Of a stretch of 64,000 nt of DNA, positions 25,861 to 37,198 are shown one piece after another. Both the position numbers and the translations under genes were made by a program. This DNA comes from Scatophagus argus. Its lineage: Eukaryota; Chordata; Actinopteri; Scatophagidae. The stretch lies in the NCBI RefSeq assembly GCF_020382885.2, contig NC_058504.1:10096519-10160518 (forward strand), given 5' to 3'. The notes beneath the pieces were generated by a model. It was not told the origin of the DNA. It worked only from the letters and a program-made list of their open reading frames with translations, and searched no databases. Every line of letters begins with the position of its first letter. Position 1 is the first letter of the stretch.

Positions 25861-26214
25861 TAAAACACTGAGAGAGAAAGGGACAGATTGAATTCGGTGT
25901 GTGTAATGTAAAGAAGTGTCATGTGTGTTTGCTGGTTTCTGTTAAACTCACAGGAAAGTGAGTGTTTTTTAACCTTTGGTGTGAATACAAAGAACTTTTT
26001 TTTTTTTTTTACAGAACAAACAAACATTGTTATCTCCAACGGAAACATGGATCCAGAGGCCTTGTCTGTCTCAGTTCACTGAAGGACATCAACCTTGATA
26101 AAAGATTTACAGTTCTTGGTACGACATGGGAAACAGTATAAGTCAGCAAGTTATTTTGATGTGTTAATTAAGTTCGAACAAAAAATGTCATCCTTTATGA
26201 AGACTTTTATCCTA

Positions 26215-26730
26215 ATTTGAACCTACAGCCATGCTACATGAAGTTGCTGTATGAGGCTGCATGCCTGCATGGTGGTGATTTGAGCTAAATGCTAAAATGT
26301 CACAATAATGACAACGCTAACATGCTTGTTCAGGCAGATATAATGTTATGTTTATCACTGTCATAATCATAGTTTAACATGCTAACATTTGTTAATTATG
26401 GCTAAACACAAAGTACTGCTGAGTCACTGGTTTGGCAGGAGACCAAAGTATTGATCTAATTAATTATATTACAGTTCATCCTGCATCAGACATTCATTGT
26501 CATACATTGTATCCAATAGTTGTTGAGACATTTCACTCAAAACCTCAAATGTTAACTTCTTGGTGGTGCTATAAGAAATATCAGGGGATCACTAATATCA
26601 TTATGCACTATGAAAGTCTTAATAATATATCATGATAATCCATCCTATAGTTGCTGAGATATTTAGTCTGTACCAAATTGGTGGACAAACCAACCAACAA
26701 ACATTGTCATTTTTAGAGCCATGCTGCTTT
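26215..26730. repeat. Dispersed teleost repeat (copy 2 of the TTAGCATG family, reversed)
   Basis: Contains TGAGCTAAATGCTAAAATGT, CAACGCTAACATGCTTG and GTTGCTGAGATATTTAG, the reverse complement of parts of the 18620 and 36690 copies. Confidence 0.6.
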
Positions 26731-28032
26731 GGCCAAAGTATTAACAATGAAAGACTTCTTAATGAAACGAGACATAGCTTAACAATTAAAAGTAATTCAT
26801 GAAAGAAAGGAGATGCAGTCAGAAGGAAAAGGGAGTTTCTGGACAATTTGGTTCAGCAAAACAGATTAAAACGTCAAATAAGACGTGAAAGTATAAAGGG
26901 GAGTGTTTCTGGGGAAAAGATAAGTTTGGTGGATTATAAGCATGTATGAAAGGTGAATGGGAGTGTAGCTGAGGGGTGGTGCAGGGCATAAGTGGAGGGG
27001 TATAGGCCTGGGGTTTTTGTGGTTGGGGGTCTAGTAGGTAAATAGGTGAGGACATAGTTGTGGTCTGGGCATGCTTGATCCTGTCAGGTGGGGGATGCGG
27101 GTACCAGTAGGAGTGAGAGGAGATCAGAGAGCCTGCTGGATGTTATCACTCGGTCCATACCATACCTGCAGGTCGACTCACTTGAGACAGCAGCAAATCG
27201 TGTTCTCTCTCTGTCTGTCTGTCTGCTCATTCCTTCTCCGCACCCTCCAACTTGATGGTTCATTTCTCCTACATTGGCATAATATCACCTATGACACATC
27301 ACTTTTTGCTTGCTACAGGCATCACTCTGGGGTGACTAATTCTGTTTTTATTTTCTTTATCTTAACAGCATTATGAGTTGGTAGGGTTCATATTATATGT
27401 CGCTTTCACAATACTAAATCAGTGGTAAAGCTTCATGTTTTACTATATAGACTGTGTGTGTTAGTATACTGGAGACATATTTCCTGTATGCTTAAACATA
27501 TGTGGCAAATAAAGTTCATCCCAGTTCTACCGAGGGAAGAAGCTGCATGGTATAGAAACAATATACAAATAATAATAATAATGTCGCTGGCTTGTACTCC
27601 CAACATGCTTGCTTTGTTAAGTGTTGTAGCAAAGAGGGCAGCTGCTCCAAATACTAACTTGTGTTTAATCAAAGTACCACACACCCTCATATAATTTCCC
27701 AGCACAGGAAGGCTGTGTGCAGTGAACAAAGAGAGAAGGGATACAGCTCATTAAGCTTTTACTTTTGCACCAGGGAAACCCATTGCAGGTTAATATGGTT
27801 ATGGTGCCTTGGAGTTTTTTAGATGTTTGAATTGGAGTGATTTTATTGATAATAATGTTGAATTGATAATAACGAAAGTATAATATTCATTTTATTGGCT
27901 TGCGGCTAGTAGGATTGTATCTAATTTTTATCTAGTTACCTGGACACCTGCACCTTTACATCAAGAACCACATGAAAATGAGTTAGACTTTACTGTGTTA
28001 AGCCTGTGAATATTCTCATTCATCCAGGTCAT

Positions 28033-28186
28033 GGTTATCTCAAGGAAATTCAATCGAATGCAACTGGGACTAGTCCCAGCCTAGTCAAGCGAGCATGAAC
28101 TGATGAAGCCTCTTGGATGAGAGGTGAAACGTCTTCAAAGACAAATAACTAAGTCCAGTTGCATTCGATTGAATTTCCTTGAGACT
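28033..28186. repeat. Inverted repeat flanking a conserved fish repeat core
   Basis: The left arm contains TTCAATCGAATGCAACTGG, and the right arm CCAGTTGCATTCGATTGAA is its exact reverse complement. Between the arms lies GATGAAGCCTCTTGGATGAG and GGTGAAACGTCTTC, a sequence I recognise as a common teleost repeat core. The whole unit is about 150 bases. Confidence 0.75.
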
Positions 28187-28380
28187 TTACTGTGTTATCG
28201 TTTAGATTTTGTAGATTTTTGTAGTTTTAGTCTGAATCTATCTATCCAAGCTATCCCAGCTGACAACGGTCAAGAGGCGGGGTACACCACAAAGAGAGAG
28301 AATCGCACACACTCACACACTCTGAATCATGTCTTTACTATTAAATGCATCTTATGCCATGAGATGGAAGATATGGCGCC

Positions 28381-28548
28381 CCCTGATGGTGACGTGTTGT
28401 GTGCGCAGGGATTTTCCACCCTGGTAAAGTAGACGTGGCAGTGACGTTGATGCCGGAAGTGACCCGGATTGGAACTTTAACTCCTCGGTTGATTAGTTTT
28501 TACCAGGAACATCGAGGGCCCTCGAAATATGATGTGATGTCGAGTCAA
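28381..28548 (+). promoter_or_regulatory. stx5 promoter and non-coding first exon
   Basis: A GC-richer patch with GCCGGAAGTGAC (ETS-type) at about 28452 is followed by a GTGAGT donor at 28549. The matching acceptor CCACAG ends at 29036 and joins the coding exon. The start point is unknown. Confidence 0.5.
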
Positions 28549-29036
28549 GTGAGTTGGAACATATCGATTTATGTCTTTTTAATAAGATTAAACCGCAGAA
28601 GGTTAGTTTAAGTCGAATTGTAGCTAAGTGAAGGAGGAGAGATCGTATGGAAAGCCCGGTTAGCTTGTAGCTAACTTTATGTTAGCCTGTGGTTAGCCGG
28701 TGAGGCCGTGATCAGCTGCTGCTTGTCGTAATGGACGGCCTGTACACATAGAGCTAGTCGAGGCGTGAGATAATCATTGTTACCTAATAGTATATATACT
28801 TAGCTCACCTGTGGCTATATTTGTAAGTTGTGCCAGTTATTTGGTGTTTATTGCCTGGCTGTTGAGGTTTACTCCGTGTTTTAGTCTTGTTGTCGGTGTC
28901 AGTAAACCGTGCTGTTAGCTAACGGTACCGACTGTTGTTTTTCCCATCCAAACTATATGATCTAATTGTAATTTATTATTACATTTTGAGTTGACAACAT
29001 GGGAGCATGAAAGCGTCTTTTTTTGCCTTTCCACAG

Positions 29037-29198
29037 ACATGTGTGTACGTATGAAAGATACTCCACCTTGGATGTGAGTTTGCCAACACACCGGGAGGTT
29101 TTCCTATTTAACCACTACATAAAGCGAAGGAGTGGGACCCGGCAGTCCCAGGTGGTTTGCGGTCTACAGCGGGCTATTGACCCTCAACCGGCGGCAGG
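29037..29198 (+). other. stx5 5' UTR with upstream ATGs and an in-frame stop
   Basis: Exon sequence upstream of the start codon. ATGs at 29039, 29051 and 29072 are in another frame and end at a TGA near 29075. TGA at 29178-29180 is in frame with the main start, so this exon cannot extend the protein N-terminally. Confidence 0.7.
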
Positions 29199-32100
29199 AT
29201 GACGTGCCGTGACCGGACCCTCGAGTTTCAGTCTGCCTGTAAATCTCTCCAAGGCAGACCGGTAAGTTGGTACTGGGCAGCTGACATCATAGCACAATAA
29301 CAACGAGATTGTTTTATGTAAAGGTAGGCATTTGGCCCTAACCTTGTAGCATGTAATTTACAGGTACACTGACGGTGTGTTTTGGTCTGCTTACTTTTGG
29401 TTTTGGTTCCTTGTTTACCCCTATGTTTGCATCTACGTTTGGTTTCGACAGACAGAATATGCTATTGTAATAAGAGTTATTAAATTAATTGGCAAAAAAA
29501 CCCCAAATCATTGAAAAGTGATTGTCATTCTCAAAAATAATTCTGCTGATATTGATGCCAGTGTTTACAATGGCTGACGTGTAACAATCAGTTGCAGTAC
29601 AGAAATCCCCAAAATATGTCTGAGATAATTTAGAAACACTTTCACTTTCAATTACATAGTTCAAGATCACTGACAATCTTTTAATCATAAATTTTCCCAC
29701 AGCATACAATAGATATTTTAGAGTGATGTGTTAACGGTGCAATATCACATTGTTATCAGTAATAGATTTTTTTAAAACCCACAAATATAACCTTTGGTGT
29801 GGCTTTATTTAGTTATATTGTCACAGTTACCTCTCAGCTTCTTCTTTTAAATTTATCTCACTGTTTCATACTTTCTACTTTTGATCTCCCCCCAGCAGAA
29901 TGGAGTACAGCCGAGTAAACCGGCTCTCAGTGCCCTCAGGCAGCGCAGTGACTTTACAGTTATGGCCAAGTGAGTTCCTCATTGTTTTCTTATGTGTTTC
30001 AATAACTCACAAATAATTTCTGAATGTAACAGTTCTTTTGCTTTGATAATGGCCATTGCATTATTTGTATTCACATTTTATCCTTCTCGTTCTAATCTTT
30101 ATTGCACTTAATTAATTAAAAAATTAATTAATAATTTAATAGAAATCATATGTCTTGTCTAACTGTAAGTTAAGTGAGATGATTGATGTGGACTTTAAGT
30201 GCTGGGTTTGGTTCGGGGCACGTTTGGTTTTGTACAACACAAAGACTGGGAGACACAGATCAAAGAGATAAAACTGATGAAATCTAAGTCATGCTAAGAA
30301 TGTAAATGAGTATGTTTCCTAAAATGGTGGAGCACAGACTGCTACTAATGATTATTTACATTATTGATTAGTCTTTGGATTACTTTTGCACTGAATAAAC
30401 GAATTCATCATTTATCAACAAATTGTTAAAAAAAAAAGAAATGTGAAAAAATTCTCATCACAATTTCCCAAAGTGACATCTTCAGATTGCAAAATTTATC
30501 CAACCAACAGTCCAGAACCCAAAGACTCTTAATTTACCATCATAAAAGAAAGTTACATTTTTGTGTGTTTGTTTCCTTGCAGGAGAATTGGAAAAGACTT
30601 AAGCAATACATTTGCCAAACTAGAAAAGCTAACTATCTGTAAGTGTTCCTTTTAATATTATTTTTGTGTCCTTTAAAAATCTTGTGTGTGTCATAAAGTT
30701 CAACATGCTGATTCTACATGCTGTTGTTTTGACGTTTTAGTGGCAAAACGAAAATCTCTGTTCGATGACAAGGCAGTGGAGATCGAGGAGTTAACCTACA
30801 TCATCAAACAAGTGAGTTTAATTGTTGAAATGATATGCAATGTGGTTTTGCGATCACACTGTGCCCTGTTAATTTGATAGCTGGGCTCTAAGTAAATGAG
30901 TAAGTAAGTAAGTGTCTAGTTAATATATGTACCCTGTTTTCTCCATTTCCTGTGTTTATGTTTTTTAGGACATCAACAGTCTCAACAAACAGATAGCACA
31001 GCTGCAGGACTTGGTGAGGTCCCGAGGAGCTCCAGGTGGCCGACATATCCAAACCCACTCTAACACTATAGTGGTGTCATTACAGGTACATTTAATTAAA
31101 TAAGGTCTAACTCATAGTATGTTGTATATGTGAGACCAAGTGCATGGAACTGTTTAAATTATGGTTAAATTTGCTTTTAGGACCTGTCTTTTTTGGGCAG
31201 AAATTAAACTAACTGGGCAGGTTAAACAAAGGTTTTCGCTTTGAAATAGTCCTTACTTTCAACATTTCTTTGTCATTGTTTTCTCTGACCTTTGAATGAA
31301 GCTGCATGTTTGTTCACATATGGTAGAGGAATAGAGGAAATCATGTAATTTTAAAAATATCTTGCAGGTAGTTTGATATCACATGTAATGGCATCAGAAA
31401 ATGTTTGTAGAAATACTGTTCACATATTGGAGCTCTGTAATAGTTGTACACAGCTCAACTGTGTTATATCTTTTGTTATCCACAGTCTAAACTGGCTTCA
31501 ATGTCCAATGACTTCAAATCAGTCCTTGAAGTTAGAACTGAGGTAAGACACATAAATGGTGAAAAATACTAAAAGCCTAAGTTTAGAAATGGATCACTGG
31601 TGTCTTCTCATCATGTTTACTCCCTCCATCATTTTCTCTTTTTTCCTCCAGAACCTGAAGCAGCAGCGCAGCAGGAGAGAGCAATTCTCCCAGCCTCCGG
31701 TTTCAACTTCTCCTCTGATGGCCAACAACTTCAGTAAGTTTATCCGCATCTTAGCTTCAGGCTTGTACTCACCATGATTTTTTTCAAGGGATCTCATGCC
31801 AAAAGGTAAAGACAGCATGTTGTTGTAGCTTCAGAGTGTGTTCACTCTATTTTGTTAGCTACATTTTGTGCTGATTAAATGCTGCACATGACTTGAGCTT
31901 TCTCAGTGCCAGCAAGCAGATTTGCTAAAATAACGACCATAAAATAACCCCCTATAGAACTGACAAAGGTAACCATAATTTTTAATAATTTTGGTCTCAC
32001 ACTGCAGCAGAAACTCTACCCTAGAAATTATATCCTGCTCATCTCAGTATTAGAACTGACATGACATGATACTTGTGCCGGCAGCTTTAAAAATAAGATA

Positions 32101-34478
32101 GAGTGAACACATATCTATTGTTTCTTTGTTTTGGCTTTGGGACAATATTCATCATGTCTGGCTCCTGCTCATTTTACCTTTTTGATAAACAAATAGCGAA
32201 ACATTTTCCTAAACAGGCTACTTACCAGAGACCCTCTAAGGGAGCTCAGATACTTCCTGTGCAGACATTTATACTGCCAGTCAAATGTTTGTTTTTTCTT
32301 AAATCACTCTCAGTGTGCTCAGTGTTAATAATTTACAATAAGATATATGTAACAAGTGGACATGTGAATAAAAATGTTTGTAATAGTTTATTTTATTGGA
32401 AGTAACCCACATCTAATTGGAAATTAGTTTAATTATTAGGTGCCTGTAGTCTACAACTTAAGAGCATGAAGTGTCTTTTTATTTATGTAATTATAATCAA
32501 AGTGTTTCCCAAAAACAAGAGCCAAAATCAGAAGATTTACATTGTTGTAATACTCTTTTAGCCAAGTGTCTTCTCATAATAAAGGTGATTATGTTTTAGT
32601 GCAATAATGCAACAAAAGTTCTTTAGTTTTAGAAGTTTAGAAGTTTGGTAATAGTTTATTTTCCCTAATTTTAGGTTATTTACAACAGGCAAATTGGTTC
32701 AAATTTAGCCACAAATGCCATAGGGGAAGAGAAACATTTCGACTGGCAGTGTACTTTTCGATGCAATGGCGAATGCTCGAAATCCTTGTGAATGATTATA
32801 ACTGTATTTGGTCATCTATAATGCAAAAATCAAAAAATATTTTAGGGAGCCGCAAAAAAGGGGCCCAGGAGCCGCATGCAGCTCGCGAGCCGCGCTATGA
32901 CTACCAGGGCAATACAACCTCAAATTTAAAAGGTATTTCCCTGGAACGTTTGACTCTCCCAGCGGGTATCACTAGCTACTGTATTTCCCCGCTGTTCTTT
33001 CTGCTTTTCCTCTCTGCCATTGAGGATCTCTGTCTGACCTTGTTGCACATGTGTGTGTGTTGTGTTTGTCTCCTTTCAGAGAGCTCGGTCCTGATGCAGG
33101 ATGAATCCAGAAGTCTGGGTGATGTAGCCATCGATATGGATTCGCAGACTAACCCTCTGCAGCTGCAGCTTATTGATGAGCAGGTAGGCTGTTGGTGGTA
33201 TGTTTGCCATAGTCAGGCAGAAATGTGCCTTTAATTTGCTAACACAAAAATCTGGAAGAAATAATTCAAAAATCAGTTGATGCACAGTGTTGTTGTTCTG
33301 GCCACTATCAGTACGAAATGTATCGACTGTGAACTTTGTAGAAATATTGGACTGAAATCTTTAGCAAAAAAATGTGACCAGAGAGATAAACTACATTTAT
33401 GTGCTTTAACATGACCCTGTTTTAAAATCTGGCTGGCTGTGCCATTGCAGGACTCATACATCCAGAGCCGTGCAGACACCATGCAGAACATTGAGAGCAC
33501 CATTGTGGAACTGGGCTCTATATTCCAGCAGCTGGCACACATGGTCAAGGAGCAAGAAGAGACCATCCAGAGGTAAGACTGAGCTACAAATGGAGGAGGG
33601 GGGTCAAAGAAAGAGAGAACTCTCAGAAACAAACAAATGACGAGATGTTATTTGGAAATAGACTGACATGTTGGGAAATGCTAATTTGCTGTGTGGTAAA
33701 TATGAACCTCGAAGCATCTTAACTTTGATTGTCAAAAATAATGGAAATAACTAAACTGACCCTGTCTGGGAAAAATCTACTCATGGAGGTCTGTGGCAAA
33801 CAGATTCCAGGAAGTCTCTGGTCCAACCAAGAGATGGTTGTGACACAAAAGAAAGTACAACTTGTTTTTTTACACTTTGAGTCATGCAGCTTAAACAAAC
33901 TGTGCATAAAGTGTTAATTTGTGAAAGCTGCTGGCAGGCAGGTTTTGTGCAGGATCAGGAGTTTGCTGTTTCTTGACTTAACTCTCAGCTGACTCTTCAT
34001 GATTAACTGTACAGATATAAGTCTCAGCAAGCAAGAAAACTACAACTAGCATTGTTGCCCAGTATGTCAAATCATACTTTTAATGAAGAAAAAATAAGAA
34101 TTAAGGAAAGGAAGAGGCTAAAGCAAATGTGATGTTAGAATTGAATTGTGAGTTCACTTCACATTAATATCTTTCACATTGTTCACATGTAATCACATGC
34201 CGGTCATCAACTTGCCGGTTATTGTCTTACTTGAAACAAAAGTGATTAGAGGTAACATGATTTGCATTTGTTTTAAAAGTCCTGTCTGGCTGAACTGTCT
34301 GTTGTGCTTCCGCCACAGGATTGATGCTAACGTGGAGGACACCCAGCTGAACGTGGAGGCTGCCCACACAGAGATCCTCAAATACTTCCAGTCAGTTTCC
34401 TCCAACCGCTGGCTGATGATCAAGATCTTTCTCGTCCTCGTCATCTTCTTCATCATCTTTGTTGTCTTCTTTGCTTAA
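29199..34478 (+). CDS. stx5: Syntaxin-5, Golgi/ER Qa-SNARE (short form)
   Basis: Ten coding exons: 29199-29261, 29896-29969, 30583-30638, 30741-30811, 30969-31085, 31486-31542, 31652-31733, 33080-33183, 33451-33572 and 34319-34478 (TAA). They sum to 301 aa, exactly the length of the human short form. The protein opens MTCRDRTLEF and contains LAKRKSLFDDKAVEIEELT and NTIVVSLQSKLASMS, almost identical to mammals. The Qa-SNARE helix runs from about residue 209 (DSYIQSRADTMQNIES), with FQQL at the ionic layer. Residues about 281-301 are a C-terminal membrane anchor (IFLVLVIFFIIFVVFFA) ending in the lumen. The family drives ER-Golgi and intra-Golgi fusion. The second exon has a tandem CAGCAG acceptor. 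Confidence 0.97.
29262..30582 (+). other. stx5 introns 1 and 2
   Basis: Introns 29262-29895 and 29970-30582 around a 74-base exon. The second carries a degenerate dispersed repeat at about 30340-30550. Confidence 0.7.
30340..30550. repeat. Dispersed teleost repeat of the ATTAATCG type (copy 2, degenerate)
   Basis: AATTTCCCAAAGTGACATCTTC, CCAACAGTCCAGAACCCAAAG and flanking TAATGATTATTTACATTATT fit a diverged copy of the element at 9735 and 60890. Confidence 0.55.
31734..33079 (+). other. stx5 intron 7
   Basis: 1.3 kb intron with no exon. At 32848-32906 it has a GC-rich, self-complementary patch (GAGCCGCATGCAGCTCGCGA) unlike its AT-rich surroundings, perhaps the end of a transposon relic. Confidence 0.65.
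33573..34318 (+). other. stx5 intron 9
   Basis: Intron before the last exon. AT-rich, with nothing else recognised. Confidence 0.75.
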
Positions 34479-34721
34479 TGAAAAGAAGAGTGGCTGAGGA
34501 GAGGGGAGGAGAAGAAGAAAAAAACTAAAGCTGGACTGAGACGACGTGTCCAGACAACATATTGGAAGGACAGACTTCTTTATCGAAGTGACAGTTTGAT
34601 GGAGGCTTGGTAGACTTTTCCTGTAAAACAGACTTTTCAGTTGTTCCCAAGCCACAGACTCTTGATCTCAATTTGACAATTCAGTGAAGAATGAAGTTGT
34701 CGAACTCTGTCCAAATGAAAG

Positions 34722-34727
34722 AATAAA
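34722..34727 (+). terminator. stx5 proximal polyadenylation signal AATAAA
   Basis: AATAAA 244 bases after the stx5 stop. A second AATAAA at 35603-35608 could serve a longer 3' UTR. Confidence 0.5.
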
Positions 34728-37101
34728 TTATGAAAAATCCCCACTTTGTATAGAGAGAGCAAAAACTGCTCTGTATTGTATGTTGACCAATAACTCATAA
34801 ACATTTAATCAAAATGGCTATAATTTAATGGTTTGATTCTGCAAACTGTCTTTTTTTTTAAATTTTGATTTGTTTGTTTATTGTTTCCTCCCCTTACCAC
34901 ATGTGATCCATTATTATTTCAACGCCAAACAACGGAACTGGAGTTTATCTTTGCATAATCTTGCTTCTTAGCTTGCTTACTTTTTAATGAAGAGCATTGC
35001 TGTGTCCCCTGTTTCTCAGCAATTCTCTACTTACCACCTTTCATTAACGAAGTGAAATATTTTTTATTCAGTTATATTCTCTTTTGCTCTCAGTGTTTAT
35101 TTGCCAAATGGGTACTCTTATAGAACTGTGACAGAACACAAAGATACTTGTTGTGGTCCAGCATTTTGTGTCCTGAAGGCACAAGCGAGCAGGTACAGCC
35201 ACCTGAAGGGAACTTCTGTTTTAAATTAAACTGTTAGGTTGAATGGATGAAAAAAGTGTTAACCTTGTACATTCAGAGAGACTTCAGTGCAGAAGTCAAG
35301 TATCTGAACAGGATCCAGGTTTAACATCAGTGCTTATGAAGGGGATAGGCTGGTTGTGAAGGCCCACTAATGAAGTGATTCAATCAGCCAGATTCCCTGA
35401 AGTGTCTGGTTGGATGTCACTGTTGTAGTTGCTTTCCCTTTTTATTTCTCTAATGTACCAGATCTTATTAAAATGACCACAGCTTTTTAAGAAGAAAGAA
35501 AACATTCTTCCTATTTTTTCCTTGTCTCTTTTTTTTAGCCAAATGCCTTGACTTCAGTGTATAAAGTGCAAATAGTGATGTATTGATAAGAAAGTGCATA
35601 TTAATAAAATAATGGGGTGCTGGCATTCATGGCTGAGATTTTCTTGGGATAAGAGGATTAGTCAGTAGTGATATAATTAGGTATGTTGGGCTAGAGGGAT
35701 ACAGCGTGTCAACGGAGAAGTGATAAGCAGGTGCAGTTTTGTGTAATCGACGCATTTCCACAGTAAAGATGTATGGCATGTATTTATTTATCACAGTACA
35801 GGCCCTGGATGGATTTGCATACAAATAATTTGCCTTTTCAACCACAATAATGTGATAAAGGGCCATGTATCTTAAATTCCTTTTGTAGAAAAGCTTTAAG
35901 GCTACTAGTACCTACATTTAAACCAAAAAACACTAAGACATCTTTGTGAAGAAAAACTGTTAAACAGAAGTGATGAGAACATTTTGTAGGGAAAGACTTT
36001 TTTTTCCCCTAAACTGAAAGCATTTGTTGGATACACAATAAGAGCACCTACTAACTGGCCAGGTGATCTGAAGCCAAACTGTGACTGCTGATTGTACAGA
36101 TGAACTTTTTTTAGATGAACCTTGCAGAAAGCCCGTTTGTTGTATTATGTCTTTAAAGAGACACTTCACGATATGTATGATTCATCAAGAACAGTTGTTC
36201 AAAGAGTTCTTTCTTCAATTGTTTGCCTTTAAAGATACATGAAGCACAGAAAGGTTAGAAATCCTAGCAAGACTTTATTCAACAAAATCCCATTCTGCAG
36301 ATTTTAGCCATTTTTAGCCATTTTAGCAAGGCCCTGTGGATGGCAATGCTTCTCTGTTGGTAGGTCCACCTCTTCTAACTGATAGATGGATTGCTATGCA
36401 GCTGTACACAGACATTCATGGCCCCCAGATCATGTATCCTAATGACTTTGTTGATTTGTTAACTTCTAGTATAGCACGACTAGCAGGTTGACATTTGTGG
36501 TTTTGAGATGAGATGAAATTTGGTTGACACGATGTTCCTTTCAGAATATATTGAAACTGCTTTGATGATATTCTGACTTTTCATCAAGCGCCATCATTAA
36601 GTATAATTTTAAATGTATCAAATACTTCAGTTTATGAAATAATACCTGTAAAACTAATGTAATTCCCTTCAACCTCAGCTGTTGCTAACCACAAAACACT
36701 ACGCCTGCTAAATATTAGCATGTGAACATGCTGACGTTAGCATTTAGCTCAAAGCACCACAGTGCCTAAGCACAGCTTCACGAAGCTGCAAGCATGGCCA
36801 TGGTCTTGTTTAACCAAGCTGGTAGGCCTACCCATCTGCATGATAAGATGCTAAACAAGTGTTTCATAAATGCTTTCAAATGCTTTTGGGGTGGACTAAA
36901 TACTTCAAGTTCATATGCATTTAGACAGGTTCCCCCAAAGTCAAGAAATTATTTTAAGCCCACCCTTTTTCCCTTATTCATTTAATGCTACCTTCCCACC
37001 TTCGACAGCATCCCGCCTTTCTCTTCCTGTTCTCCCTACATTTGCAATAAACGACCCATCTCTCTTTTGTTCTCATTTTTCCTCCCGCTCTTCCTCTTCA
37101 T
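34728..37101. other. Spacer between stx5 and rd3 (convergent 3' ends)
   Basis: No recognised exon. It includes possible distal stx5 3' UTR to about 35610 and a fragment of a dispersed repeat at 36690-36815. Confidence 0.6.
36690..36815. repeat. Dispersed teleost repeat (copy 3 of the TTAGCATG family)
   Basis: Contains TGAACATGCTGACGTTAGC, AGCTCAAAGCACCACAGTGC and GCATGGCCATGGTCTTGTT in the order known from this fish repeat family. Confidence 0.65.
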
Positions 37102-37107
37102 TTTATT
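37102..37107 (-). terminator. rd3 polyadenylation signal AATAAA (minus strand)
   Basis: TTTATT on the plus strand, about 92 bases beyond the rd3 stop codon. Confidence 0.4.
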
Positions 37108-37198
37108 TCCCTGCCAAAACTCCTGTACAGGTGTTCCTCTTCTCCCTACCTCCATCCTCTCTGCATTGTCTCTCCCCTGATTTTCTCCCTCCTTTATC

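Larger units (their letters stand above)
23721..28380. other. Intergenic region between vegfb and stx5
   Basis: 4.7 kb with no recognised exon. It holds AT-rich dispersed repeats, poly-C and GAT tracts near 25 kb, GA runs, a reversed dispersed repeat at 26.2-26.7 kb, a G-rich plus strand at 26.9-27.15 kb and an inverted repeat near 28.1 kb. Confidence 0.6.

Noticed and set aside
27160-27180. Polylinker-like CCTGCAGGTCGAC (adjacent PstI and SalI sites)
   Set aside because: Resembles cloning-vector sequence, but the flanks are ordinary fish DNA and the match is short, so contamination is not supported.
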